Source of the DNA: Dama dama
Taxonomy: Eukaryota; Chordata; Mammalia; Artiodactyla; Cervidae
Reading direction: 5' to 3'
Length of the DNA stretch: 64,000 bases
NCBI RefSeq assembly: GCF_033118175.1
Contig: NC_083688.1
Coordinates: forward strand, 7,461,001-7,525,000
Part shown: positions 1-10,925 of the stretch, piece by piece
Layout of the letters: each line of letters begins with the position of its first letter
Position numbering within the stretch: position 1 is the stretch's first letter
Notes under the pieces: model-generated
Seen by the model: only the letters and a program-made list of their open reading frames with translations
What the model was told of the DNA's origin: nothing
Database searches by the model: none
Made by a program: the position numbers and the translations under genes

Positions 1-1160
1 AAGACAGAGAAACCAGAGATCAAATTGCAACATTTGTTGGATCATAAAGAAAGCAAGGGAATTCCAGAAAACATCTACTTTCATTGACTACACTAAAGCC
101 TTTGACTGTGTGGATCACAACAAACTGTGGAAAATTCTTAGAGAGATGGGCATACCAAACCACTTTACCTGTCTCCTGAGAAACCTATATGTGAGTCAAG
201 AGGCAACAGTTAGAAGCAACAGGACATGGAACAACTGACTGGTTCAAAATTGGGAAAGGAGAATGACAAGGCTGTATATTGTCACCTGCTTATTTAACTT
301 CTATGCAGAGTACCTCATGCGAAATGCTGGGCTGGATGCATCAGAAGCTGGAATCAAGATTGCTGGGAGAAATATCAATAACCTCAGATATGCAGATGAC
401 ACCACTTTATGACAGAAAGTGAAGAGGAAGTAAAGAGCCTCTTGGTGAGGGTGAAAGAGGAGAGTGAAAATGCTGTCTTGAAGCTCAGCATTCAAAAAAT
501 TAAGATCATGGCATCCGGTCCCATCACTTCATGGCAAACAGAAGGGGAAAAAGTGGAAGCAGTGACAGATTTTATTTTCTTGGGCTCCAAAATGATTGTG
601 GGTGATGACTGCAGCCATTAAATTAAAAGACACTTGCTCCTTGGAAGGAAAGCTATGACAAACCTTGACAGCATATTAAAAAGCAGAGACATCACTTTGC
701 CAACAAAGGTTCATCTAGTCAAAGCTATGGTTTTTCCAGCAGTCATGTATGGATGTAAGAGTTGGACCATAAAGAAAACTGAGTGCCAAATAACTGATGC
801 TTTCCAATTCTGGTGTTGGAGAAGACTCTTGAGAGTCCCTTGGACAGCAAAGAGATCAAACCAGTCAATTCTAAAGGAAATCAACTCTGAATATTCATTG
901 GAAGGACTGATGCTGCAGCTGAAGCTCCAGTACTTTGGTCACCTGATGCAAAGAGCTGACTCATTGGAAAAGACCCTGAAGCTGGGAAAGATTGCAGGCA
1001 GGAGGAAAAGGTGGCTGCAGAACATGAGATAGTTAGATAGCATCACTGACTCAATGGACATGAATTTGAGCAAACTCCAGAAGATAGTGTAGGACAGGGG
1101 AGCCTGGGGTGCTGTAGTCCATGGGGTTGCAAAGAGTCGGACATGACTTAGCAACTGAAC
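1..1160 (+). mobile_element. BovB (RTE) LINE, reverse-transcriptase to 3' end, dead copy
   Basis: The copy runs in from the left edge. It encodes the reverse-transcriptase fingers and palm (DYTKAFDCVDHNK near 90-125; YADD at 389-400) and the conserved C-terminal part, ending in the usual BovB tail near 1160. A stop (TGA 410-412) follows YADDTTL and frameshifts break the frame, so it is inactive. Orientation is opposite to STPG1. Confidence 0.93.
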
Positions 1161-1168
1161 AATATCAT

Positions 1169-1530
1169 CAACAAGAGAGGAGGATGTTGGAGAAGTGCCT
1201 GACCTTGGGCTTGGCGCCTTCAGACTTTAGAAAATCCCATCAGCCAGTGTGTAAAGTTGGGCATTCTACTCAGAACTGAAGGCAGACCAGACTGGGCCCT
1301 CAGCCCCTGGGGGCCAGGCACTCAGAGCAGCTGCAACACATCGGGAATTCCAGTCACAGTTCCACATCTGGTTTCTTCCCACACCGGGAGGGGGCAAAAC
1401 CACAGCATTTTCCCAAGAGGTCTAGGCAGATTGCTTCTCTCAGAGGAGCCGATTCCCCAGGCTCTGGCCCCTGGCAAACTGGGGGACACCAAAGGAGTCT
1501 TTAAGGAAGCAGGCCTCAGAGCTGGATAAA
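1169..1530. other. No gene or clear repeat seen
   Basis: GC-moderate STPG1-side intron or 3' flank. Open frames here have no recognisable domain or splice context. Confidence 0.4.
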
Positions 1531-1960
1531 GGGCCTGGATTCAAATCCAGGTGTGGAACCCTGTGTTAGTCATCTGCTCTCTGAATATCATTTTCGCATG
1601 TTAAGTAGGGCTGCTATAATAATACTGCGGGCTAAGTCACTTCAGTCATGTCCGACGCTTTTCGACCCTATAGACTGTAGCCTGCCAGGCTCCTCTGTCC
1701 ATGGGATTCTGCAGGTAAGAATACTGGAATGGGTTGCCATTCCCTTCTCCAGGGGATCTTCCCAACGCAGGGATCGAACCCGCATCTCTTACCTGTCCCA
1801 AATTGGCAGGCAGGTTCTTTTACCACTAGTGCCACATGGAAAGGTCAATATGATAAAAATAATAACCCCCACTCTTTGAGCACACAGGCACCAGGCAATG
1901 ATCCCTGGGGCTTTGAAAGCTTGTGGCACACAGTAGGAGCTTAACAGATGCTAGTGCCCA
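1530..1960 (+). repeat. MIR SINE split by a Bov-tA
   Basis: MIR-like words (GGATTCAAATCCAGG; CACACAGTAGGAGCTTAACA) lie on both sides of the SINE at 1629-1846. Confidence 0.5.
1629..1846 (-). mobile_element. Bov-tA SINE
   Basis: Reverse copy: it opens with the Bov-A tail (AAGTCACTTCAGTCATGTCC) and closes with the tRNA-like head near 1820-1843. Confidence 0.85.
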
Positions 1961-2545
1961 CCTCTCCCCTGCCTGCTGTTTCAAGGGGCCCCTGAGGACC
2001 CTCCCAGAGGGAGGGGCTGCCCACATTCCTAGGCTCACTGGTGGGACCTCTGGCCCAAACCCAGAGGTTTGTTCTTCCATCTAAACAAACAAGGTGCGGT
2101 TTTGCCCGTGGTGATGCAAGGCAGGGCGCTTTAGCTGGGGCTGAACCTCCTCATTAGGGCTGGTTTTGTTATTCAGCCTCAGACTGATCTTCTCAACTTT
2201 AATCTGGATTTGCTGAAATCTGACATGTGCTGCAATTTTATCCACACCCAGCTCCCGAGAAGCGTCACTGCAGAGGCACTCCTTCCTGGCTCCTCCCCTG
2301 GGCTCTGGGGCCTGGAGCTCCCTCGGGGGTCTCTGGGACCCATTTGGGAAGGTCTAATCTAACCCGTGTTCCTGGAGTGAGGACTGTTATGTCCCCAGAT
2401 CTCTCTGGGAACTTTTCACTAAGGCTGGTTCGGGGCACAGGCCGGGGGCAACGCCCGTCCCCACCCAGCAGGGAAAACATTTGCCGGCAAGCCCTGTGCG
2501 TTCCCGAATCCCAGAGTCAGAAATCGCCTTGGGAGGACGGGGGTC
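1960..2545. other. No gene or clear repeat seen
   Basis: GC-rich sequence with chance open frames on both strands; nothing resembles an STPG1 exon (no PG-repeat motif next to splice sites). Confidence 0.4.
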
Positions 2546-2554
2546 AGAGGTGCC

Positions 2555-2655
2555 TCTGGGCTGAGGCCTGCCATTTCTTAGCTGTGTGGCACTGAGCCAG
2601 TTACTTCGCCTCTCTGGACCTCCTTTGCCTCACCTGACACACAGGACTAAGAGCA
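2555..2655 (+). repeat. MIR SINE fragment
   Basis: The MIR core is visible: TTAGCTGTGTGGCACTGAGC, then CCTCTCTGGACCTCCTTTGC. Confidence 0.7.
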
Positions 2656-3030
2656 TGGCTCTTGGAGGACAGATGTGTGAGGACCGCGGGGGAAAAAAGC
2701 ACCGCGCAGGAGCTCTGTGAACAGAGTGATCTCCCAGTGATTTGACGTTAAATGATGAAGCTGCTGGCCGGCTTGGGAGGAAAGGAATATTGCAGCCCAG
2801 TGCCCAGGGGTCGCCCTGCCTTCCCCCAGGGTCTGCAATGGCACCTGGGATGTGCGCATGGTGCTCTTCAGGCTCGGGAAGACACCTCCCCAGCTGCTGC
2901 CCGAAGCATGTGCGCCGGGTCTAAAAGGGAGGCAGACCCCAGGGGCCGGCAGTTCTTCCACTGAGTGGGGAGCCAGTCCCCTCCTCTTCCTATAACACCT
3001 GCCTGCACCCCCACACCCCCCCAAAGCCTG
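2656..3030. other. No gene or clear repeat seen
   Basis: Unique GC-rich sequence without recognised features. Confidence 0.4.
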
Positions 3031-3032
3031 AT

Positions 3033-3241
3033 GTGAAAGTGTTAGTCCCTCTGTCTTGTCCGACTCTTTGCGACCCCATGGGCTGTAGCCCGCCAGGCTC
3101 CTCTGTCCAGGGAATTCTCCAGGCCAGAATACTGGAGCCGGTAGCCATTCCCTTCTCCAGGGGATCTTCCCGACCCAGGGATCGAACCTGGGTCTCCTCC
3201 ATCGCAGGCAGATTCTTTACCGTCTGAGCCACCAGGGAAAG
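3033..3241 (-). mobile_element. Bov-tA SINE
   Basis: Near-consensus reverse copy from the Bov-A part (TTGTCCGACTCTTTGCGACC) to the tRNA-like head (ACCGTCTGAGCCACCAGGGA). Confidence 0.93.
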
Positions 3242-3756
3242 AGACTCCCTGTGAAGGAACGGGTGCCCTGCTGATCAGACCTGGAACAGGAAGCCTCAGG
3301 CCAAGGCCAGTGCAGAGCAGCTGCTTACCTGGGGCGGGTCCTGTTTTAGAAACAGCGAAAAGTCCTCTCTGGGTTTTGGACACAAACCCAGCTCGGGCAC
3401 AGACGTTGTTCGCCTGCTTGCAGCAGGAGTCGGAGGCCTGGAGGGGGGAGACAAGCGCAGCGCACTCAGGGCTTTGCCTTTCTCTGTCCCTCTCATCACG
3501 TCAGGACGGGCACTTTGGGGTTAAAAAAATTTTTTTTTTTCTTTTAAACCTGTTCTCAGAAAATGAGCGGATGTGAGTAGAAAGGGTCATACTGGCTGAC
3601 CTTCATACATACTTGACCTTCGCCCCAGCTGCAGTGGGCAATGACTTTTCATCACCAGCCAGGGTCTGGGGATCCAACACAACACCGAGGATGGTGCCCT
3701 GTGCCAGCCTGCAGACCCGGCTTCCCTGGTCACTTCCCTCACTTGGGGAGGGGCAT
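3242..3756. other. No gene seen; T-tract at 3526-3541
   Basis: Unique sequence with a T/A homopolymer patch; no recognised element. Confidence 0.4.
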
Positions 3757-3845
3757 CCTGCTCAAACTGTTCAATTTCTCTGGATTTGAGGTTTTTTCCT
3801 CATCTGTAAGATGGATCAGATCATTCTTGCTCGACCTGAGGCAGG
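3757..3845 (+). repeat. MIR SINE fragment
   Basis: MIR 3' core words such as TTTTTTCCTCATCTGTAAGA. Confidence 0.55.
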
Positions 3846-3954
3846 GAGCTATTGGGGTGGGGATGGGGGGGAACGCCCAGTCAATATAAATCACCTGCCG
3901 GAAAGTGGGCTTTTTTTTTAATGTATAATGTTACGTATAACTAGAATATGAAGA

Positions 3955-4400
3955 AAATCATTAAAATTTTTACAGAAAGACATAAAAGAAAACATAATAA
4001 ATTAAAAGATAGATTGCGTTTCCAGATTACCCAAAGCTGTAAAGATTTTCACCCAATTTATCTGCAAACTCAATGCAATTGCATTTAAAACTCAATAGGA
4101 CATTTGTAAGTTGGCAAAAGAATCATAAACCTAGAAGGTAAACACCTAGGAAAACTTAGAATACGTTTAGCGATATGGAATTAGTTAAGGTAGCCACAGT
4201 AGATTCACCCAAAGCAACACTTTGCACTTTGAAACGTTTGTGTAGCTAAAAAGTTATTGACATGGAAAGATGGTCACAAAAGAGTATATTGGGAAAAATT
4301 GCAATATGTTTAGTTTGAGCCCAGTTGGGTAAACTAAATACACAATTAGAAAAATAAAGTTTAAAAAATAAAATAATAAATAAATAAAAATAAAAAGTGT
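3955..4400 (+). mobile_element. Old L1 fragments (ORF2 end and 3' UTR type)
   Basis: Diverged L1 words (CAAACTCAATGCAATTGCAT; GACATGGAAAGATGGTCACA) and an A-rich end at 4340-4397. Confidence 0.5.
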
Positions 4401-5534
4401 GTAAAGCTACCTAGGCAAATTATTTTCATTACTTTTTCCTCTATGATTTTCATTCTTTTTGAACACTGAGTCCTACATATCCCCACCCTCATTCCTCACT
4501 GCTCAAATAATCTTTCTATACGTGTAGGATATAGGATGTACAAAGAAATCGTGTAACTTAAGATTGTGATAAGATTTACAAGCACTGTGTCATTTTGACT
4601 TTTCTGGACTGACCAGAAAACAAGGATTTTGGTCGACTCAGGCAGTGTACAGTTGAGAGTGTTCAGAACTCTAAAAATAATTTTGGGAAAAAAAAAAAGA
4701 ACCCTGAGATCATTCTTATGATGAGTCATATATATGTTAAATGCCAATTGGCAGTCAGTCTCCTGTATTCATTAGATAAAAGATGCAATAAAAGTTGTAC
4801 CTGCCATGGCTGGGACTATTTACTGAATGAGTGAAACTGTTTGCTGGGGCCAAGATGGCTTGATTTTCTGTGATACTCCTTTGTAAAAAAAAAAAAAAAT
4901 GTTTCTGAAGAAATACAGAGGGCATTTTGATTTTGTGTTGACAAAGGTAGAGGAATTCAGTTTTTCCCAGGGTACCAAATGGCCAGGCTGCCTGCAGAGA
5001 GGGCAAACAAAAAGATCAGATGGGCCAGGTAATTACTGGACACGGGGAGAGAATCCAGGATGCAGGAGAGGAAGTAATAACAGGTACCGCGGGAAAGGCT
5101 TCGAATAGAGAATCGGGGGATCACAGTTAAGCAAAGGCAGAGAGGGGCCTTGACAGCCTCAGAGCAGTGTGGCTAACAGGATTACTGCATTTCTGCTGCT
5201 CGCCCGTTGACTCAACCATTGTTCTCCAGGTTTGAAAAAAGCCTCCTGTAGACAAAACACTGCTTCAGCTTTATTCTTCGCCCAGACAGAAAAGCAACAG
5301 CAAAGGGGGACATTTTTGTATACCTACACTGACTGTGTGTCACGTGTATTTTCCCATTAGACTAAGAAAAGAGTCAGCTCCACCGGCAGATTAAAAAAGA
5401 ATGAAACAGATTTATTGTATTGCCATGAGAGGAAAAAAAAACTCAGATATTAAGTAGAAACGCAAGCATTCGATGGACAGTATAATCCCAAAACTGAGGG
5501 AAGGACTAAGGGAGGAAGAGAGTATGAACAAAAC
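4401..5534. other. No gene or clear repeat seen
   Basis: AT-moderate intron-like sequence with A-runs at 4689-4700 and 4886-4899. Confidence 0.4.
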
Positions 5535-5547
5535 TGCCCCTGGTTTT

Positions 5548-5663
5548 GTTTTGTTTTGTAATGTATTTAATTATTTTAATTGGAGGATAATTACTTTGCA
5601 ATACTGTGATGGTTTTTACCATACATCAATATGAATCAGCCATAGGCATACACATACACGTGT
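5548..5663 (-). mobile_element. Very short ruminant L1 3'-end insertion with 13-bp target duplication
   Basis: Reverse L1 3' end (TTTTAATTGGAGGATAATTA; CATCAATATGAATCAGCCAT). The 13-mer TGCCCCTGGTTTT occurs intact at 5535-5547 and 5664-5676, so the whole 116-bp insertion is defined. Confidence 0.8.
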
Positions 5664-5894
5664 TGCCCCTGGTTTTTGATGGTTGGTTTGCGAAGCAAAA
5701 TGATAAGGGACTTCTACTTTCTGGTTTTCGGGTTTCTGTGATGCTTGGATGTATTTTATGCTGCGCGTGTCTTACTTTCAGAGCCGCATTAAAACAATAA
5801 TGAACAAAAAACCTGCAACTAAAATTGCTCTGTTGGCAGGAGGACAGAGTTCTGACTTGGGGGATGGCCATTCCTTGATTAACAAAGGAAGTTA

Positions 5895-5965
5895 TGCCTT
5901 TAAGCCATAAGCATTTATTGCATGCTTACTGTATACCAGGACTGGAGCTGAGCCTTCAGGAACGG
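5895..5965 (-). repeat. MIR-like fragment
   Basis: AGCATTTATTGCATGCTTAC and the following bases fit a reverse MIR end. Confidence 0.5.
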
Positions 5966-6337
5966 TGGGTTGGGGACATGAAGGTTTGAAGCGCTAACTA
6001 GAGCACCCTTCAGCTCCCCCCGTAGGTCGCAGAGAGGGAGCACTCACCTTCTTTGACCACTCAGTCTAAAATATACGCCTACCTCCATACCATATACATA
6101 TTCTCTCCCTCAGGCTCCAACTGTTTGTCTTCCTCAAAGCTGGCCGCAGTTTGCAGTTATTTTGCTTGCGGTCTGCTAGTTCTCGTCTTGAGTTCCCCAC
6201 TGGATTCTAAATTATATCACTGGCACAGAGCAGTCACACGGCTTACGAAAGGAAGCCCAGCACTGCTGGGACATGGAGACTCTGATCACTCCCCAGTTTC
6301 AAACCTCTGCACCCAGCTGTTCTCACTGGTGTGCAAG

Positions 6338-6505
6338 TGGTCTCTTCGAGCTGGGTGACTTTGGGCAAGTCCCTTCCCCTCTCTGAACCTCAACTTCCTC
6401 TTCTGTCAATTGAGAACAAGAGAATCTACTTCCAGTTTCTTGTGAGTATGAAATCAGTGAATACACAACTCTTAGAACAGAACAAGGCCATGAAAAGTGC
6501 TTCAT
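6338..6505 (+). repeat. MIR SINE
   Basis: GAGCTGGGTGACTTTGGGCA, then the Pro-rich-looking CTCTCTGAACCTCAACTTCC block of MIR. Confidence 0.75.
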
Positions 6506-6838
6506 CATCTCATCATCATTATTATTTTCAGGCTCTGGTTACCCTAGGAGAAGAGTATCTGGAGCTATACTATCCCACACAGAAGCTACTGGCCATGTAT
6601 AGCGATTGAGTGCTGGACATATGGCTGATCCACAAGCAGACGGGCTTTGAGTATAAAATACACAATAATTTAAAAAATGTAATATGAGGAAAAGAATGTA
6701 AAACATCTAATTAGTAGTTTTTATTACTAATTATTAGATATTGAAATATCTTGAACATACTGGGTTAAATAGGATATATTATTAAAAACTAATTTCACCT
6801 GTTCCTTTTTACTTTTAAATGTAGCTACTAGGAAAACA

Positions 6839-7326
6839 GCAGAGACATCACTCTGCCAACAAAGGTCCATATAGCCGAAGTTATGGTTTTTCCAATAGTC
6901 ATGTATGGACGTGAGAATTGGACCATAAACAAGGCTGAGCGCTGAAGAATTGATGCTTTCCGATTGTGGTGCTGGAGAAGATTCTTGGGTGTCCCTTGGA
7001 CTGCAAGGAGATCAAACCAACTAATCTTCAAGGAAATCAACCCTGAATATTCATTGGAAGGACTGATGCTGAAGCTGAAACTCCAAACTTCGGTCACTTG
7101 ATGTGAAGAGCCGACTCATTGGAAAAAACCCAGATGCTGGGAAAGATTGAAGGCAAGGGGAGAATGAGGGCGGCAGAGGACAAGATGTTTAGATAGCATC
7201 ACTGACTCCACGGACGTGAATTTAAGCAAACTCTGGGAAATAATGGAGGACAGAGGAGCCTGGCGTGCTGCAGTCCATGGGGTTGCAAAAAGTCAGACAC
7301 AGCTCAGCAACTGAGTCACCACAACG
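6839..7326 (+). mobile_element. BovB LINE, 5'-truncated, with 12-bp target duplication
   Basis: It runs from the GCAGAGACATCACTCTGCCA block to the 3' end. ACTAGGAAAACA flanks it perfectly at 6827-6838 and 7327-7338. Confidence 0.92.
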
Positions 7327-7559
7327 ACTAGGAAAACAAATTACTTTTGTGACCCCAGTTGTATTTCTTTTGGACAGTGCTGATCTAACAGGCACTTACA
7401 TTGCTTTGAGCACATTATAATTGATTGGATCCATCGAAGAAGGTGGGCAGGATCTTTGTAGTTGGAAAAATAACTATTATCCATAAGTATTATAAAAGAA
7501 AAAGGAAATTTAAACTGAAGCATTCTAAGGCCAAAATATTCAGAAATTATAGCATAATA

Positions 7560-7725
7560 GTATTACTGCCTTATGTGCAATTCATGTCTTAGGTATTTCG
7601 GAGTGCTCTCACACTACGCTCTCATCTGCTTCTTACAATAACCCTATTGGGCAAGTATAATTAATTCCATTTTACAACTGAAACCTGAGAGGTATCTTGA
7701 CTTCCCCAAAGACAGTTCTCCTGAT
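7560..7725 (-). repeat. MIR SINE
   Basis: Reverse MIR: ACAATAACCCTATTGGGCAA followed by CCATTTTACAACTGAAACCT. Confidence 0.7.
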
Positions 7726-7739
7726 TTCCATGTATTGTG

Positions 7740-8200
7740 GAACTCTCATGCACCAGGGGCTGCGCTAAGTAAGCTCTAGGCCAAGACAGCCTCGTTTAAT
7801 GTTTGCATTAGCACCATGGAGTAGACATAAAATCCCATTTTGTGTGCTTGCAAACTAAGTCCCCTCAATTGTGTCTGACTCTTTTCGACTCTATGGACTG
7901 TAGCCCACCAGGCTCCACTGTCCAAGGGATTCTCCAGGTAAGAATACTGGAGCAGGTTGCCATGCCGTCCTCCAGGGGATCGTCCTGATCCTGGGATGGA
8001 ACCCATGTCTCTTACATCTCCTTCATTGGCAAGCGGGTTCTTTACCACTAGTACCACATGGGAGGGCATAGCCCCATAACCCCACTTTACATATCAATAA
8101 ACTGAGTCCTGAAAGGTTAATGGACTTGCCCAAAGCCACACACACGTAGAAAATGGCAGAGTCAAGATTTGAACCCAAGCCCATCTTTTACCCATTAACC
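7740..8200 (-). repeat. MIR SINE split by a Bov-tA
   Basis: Reverse MIR on both sides of 7848-8067; the right part holds ACTTGCCCAAAGCCACACAC and GATTTGAACCCAAGCCCATC. Confidence 0.75.
7848..8067 (-). mobile_element. Bov-tA SINE inside a MIR
   Basis: Reverse copy, Bov-A part (GTGTCTGACTCTTTTCGACT) to tRNA-like head (TTTACCACTAGTACCACATG). Confidence 0.88.
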
Positions 8201-8246
8201 ACACTGTTCTGCCTAAGTGATTACAAAGTGATGGGAACTAGAGAAG

Positions 8247-8565
8247 CACTGAAAGTGAAAGTCACTCGGTCGTGTCCAACTCTTTGCGACCCCATGGACT
8301 GTACAGTCCATGGAATTCTCCAGGCCAGAATACTGGAGTGGGTAGCCTTTCCCTTCTCCAGGGGATCTTCCCAACCCAAGAATCGAACCCAGGTCTCCTG
8401 CACTATAGGTGGATTCTTTACCAGCTGAGCCACAAGAGAAACACAAGAATACTGGAGTAGGTAGCCTATCCCTTCTCTAGCAGATCTTCCCAACCTAGGA
8501 ATGGAACTGGGGTCTCCTGCATTGCAGGCGGATTCTTTACCAACTGAGATATCAGGGAAGCCCTG
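8247..8565 (-). mobile_element. Bov-tA SINE with a partial tandem second copy
   Basis: A complete reverse Bov-tA (8247-8442) is followed directly by a second partial copy (8445-8565). The second repeats the first from AGAATACTGGAGTGGGTAGC to the tRNA-like head. Confidence 0.85.
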
Positions 8566-8649
8566 GAGACATACTACTGTCAAAGAAAGCAATTTTCTGA
8601 TATGGAAAGATAGAAGTTTATTTTCCCTATAACAATCTAAAAAGTAAGT

Positions 8650-8697
8650 GAATAATACAATCATTGTTATAGATGAGAAAACCATCCCAGAAAGTTA
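8650..8697 (-). repeat. MIR-like fragment
   Basis: ATAGATGAGAAAACCATCCC resembles the reverse MIR core; it stops at the BovB insertion. Confidence 0.45.
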
Positions 8698-8706
8698 TGT
8701 GATAGG

Positions 8707-9260
8707 TGGTTGTTGTTGTTGTTTGGTTGCTAAGTTGTGTCTGACCCCATGGACTGTAGCATGCCAGACTTCCCTGTCCTTCACTATCTCTTGGAGTTTG
8801 CTCAGATTCATGTCCACTGAGTCAGTGATGCTATCTAACCATCTTATGTTCTGCAACCCCCTTCTCCTTTTGCCTTCAATCTTTCCCAGCATCAGAGTCT
8901 TTTCTAATGAGTTGGCTCTTTGCATCAGGTGGCCAAAGCTGGAGCTTCAGCTTCAGCTTCAGCAACAGTCCGTCCAGTGAATATTCAGGGTTGATTTCCT
9001 TCAGGATTGACTGGTTTGATCTCCTTGCTGTTCAAGGGACTCTCAAGAGTCTTTTCCAGCACCACAATTGGAAAGCATCAATTCTTTGGCACTCAGCCTT
9101 CCTTATGGTCCAACTCTCACATCTATACATGACTACTGGAAAAACCACAGCTTTGACTATATGGACCTTTGATGATAAAGTGAAGTCTCTGCTTTTTAAT
9201 ACACTAAGTTTATCGTATTATGTTACGCTCCAAGGAGCAAGCATCTTTTAATTTCATGTC
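8707..9260 (-). mobile_element. BovB LINE, 5'-truncated, with 9-bp target duplication
   Basis: Reverse copy from the 3' end (8709) to the C-terminal domain region. TGTGATAGG flanks it at 8698-8706 and 9261-9269. Lies in the intron downstream of the 9535-9705 exon. Confidence 0.9.
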
Positions 9261-9534
9261 TGTGATAGGAGCGACTGCAATAAGAGTTTTCCAGGGCAGA
9301 GGTTTTCCCACTGCCCCATGCTGACCTCCGTGTTGCCCACACCTTTCTCTGGGTTCAGAAAATTCCCTATGAGAGCCTTGCACAGCCTCATGTAGCCATT
9401 GTGTAGTCAACAAATGCTAACTAATTTACCAATTGGTTTAAATGCTATTTTCCAAAGCTCCCCACGTCCCTTCTTTTATTTTTAGTAAACCATTCACTCA
9501 ATATATATCTAAGAAGCATAGAAAGTGTTCTTAC

Positions 9535-9705
9535 ATTGTACTGGTTTGGTGCAGGGGTTTCAAATTTGAGTACTTTCTCATAGCTTGGCAACTGGAACAT
9601 GCTGGAACAGGAATTGCTGAAGTCTTTCTTTGAAACAAGATGAGATGGGATAGTGTACGCATTAGCTGCTGGGTATTTAGAAACGATGGTGTCCAGTCGG
9701 GCACA
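9535..9705 (-). CDS. STPG1: STPG1 coding exon with two degenerate PG repeats, residues 97-153
   Basis: On the minus strand the acceptor TTTCTCCTCGCAG precedes base 9705, and the exon ends CAGTACAAT|GTAAGAAC, a strong donor. It is 171 bases, 57 codons, phase 0 at both ends. It begins CARLDTIVSKYPAANAYTIP and ends KFETPAPNQYN. PAANAY and PAPNQY are weakened versions of the PGPGxY repeat, and the spacing between repeat cores fits the family. The residues match the human protein as remembered. The following exons, which should hold the better-preserved C-terminal PGPGxY repeats, were not found between 1 and 9534, so the gene continues left of the window. Confidence 0.95.
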
Positions 9706-10829
9706 CTGCGAGGAGAAAGTCAAAGGAATCCACGTCATCATGTATCTTATTGTTTCCAAGGACAGGTATAAAAAAGATGGTGCTCAGCACCAGGTCTAAA
9801 AGCATTTCATAAAAGGTGAAACCCTGGCAGGTAACACAGATAAAATGACCTTGGGCTTTGAGGATTTGTTCTTGGAAAATGCAAGTTCAGACCTGTGTTA
9901 ACTTCTGTAAACTAACTCGAATTATTCATCTTGTGTTTGGGACTTGGCAAAAGTAATTTTGCCATAAAAGCATTTCCACCCAATCCCGTTTCAGGCCACT
10001 TACACTTGACTCATCAGCTGGTGGGTGATTTATATGATGGGAAGCTTTCTGCTTTCTTCTTCCAACCTTGGTTTTTCCTTTGAGTGAAACTCTCACTTCT
10101 TGTTTCTTAAGGTCAAATAATCTGAATTTCCTAAATAAGAAGTTTGCTTCTCACACCTTAGAGGTCCCAGGGTTTGCCTCCCACCCACACCTCCCATCCC
10201 CCACCAACTCACTGATTTCATAAAACCTTACAATTTTTTTTTTTTTTTTTGCTGTTTCAACAGAAACCAATCCTACTCCTTTCAGGAAGCCATGAATAAC
10301 TATTTTCAGTTAAAGAAACAAACAGAATCAATGTTTGCCAAATGAAAAGGGACAAAAGCCATAAAAACTAGGTGATAACATCACCTTACCCTGGGATAGT
10401 ATGGCAAGTATTGCAGTCTGATTTAAAAAAAAAAAAAAACAACTTTTTTTTTCCCCCCATTATTTTACGGTTAAAAGCTTGCGAAAATTGCCCTGGGTTT
10501 CCCCCCTTGACAGGGGTCAATAACCACACCAGCACAGAAAGCGGAGGAGGCCGCGGGAAGGCATGAGCAGCCCACCCGACTCCTCTCTGTACATGACGGC
10601 CGTGCTTCTCACCACCTGGGTCATGGACCACCACTTGCCGCCAGAAGCAGGGGCGTTCTGTCCAGAGTCTAGCCTGGGCTCGGGTCCCAGCTCTGCCTCC
10701 TCCTAACTGCAAGGAACCATCGATGTTCCCAGAACACCCCAGCCTTGGACTCACTTTACCTGTGCACTTGGGGCAATAGTTAACTGAGTACTTTGCAGGG
10801 GATGTTCCATTGAATCGGTAGGACAAGCC
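9706..10829. other. STPG1 intron; nothing recognised
   Basis: Mostly unique sequence with T/A homopolymers at 10233-10250 and 10425-10439. Confidence 0.5.
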
Positions 10830-10837
10830 TGGATCAA

Positions 10838-10925
10838 GGAAATTATGATTATCCCCGCGTTACAGATGAGGACCCCAAACTTCCTCAGCTAGCAAAGTGG
10901 TGGAACCAACATTCTCACCTCCACG
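10838..10925 (-). repeat. MIR SINE fragment
   Basis: TTACAGATGAGGACCCCAAA and the following block fit reverse MIR. Confidence 0.65.

Noticed and set aside
634..1032. 132-codon frame resembling an enzyme fragment
   Set aside because: It is the C-terminal part of the BovB protein in a dead copy, not a host gene.
5626..5871. Minus frame of 81 codons considered as an STPG1 exon
   Set aside because: No PG-repeat motif, no resemblance to the expected STPG1 segment after residue 153, and it overlaps an L1 tail insertion.
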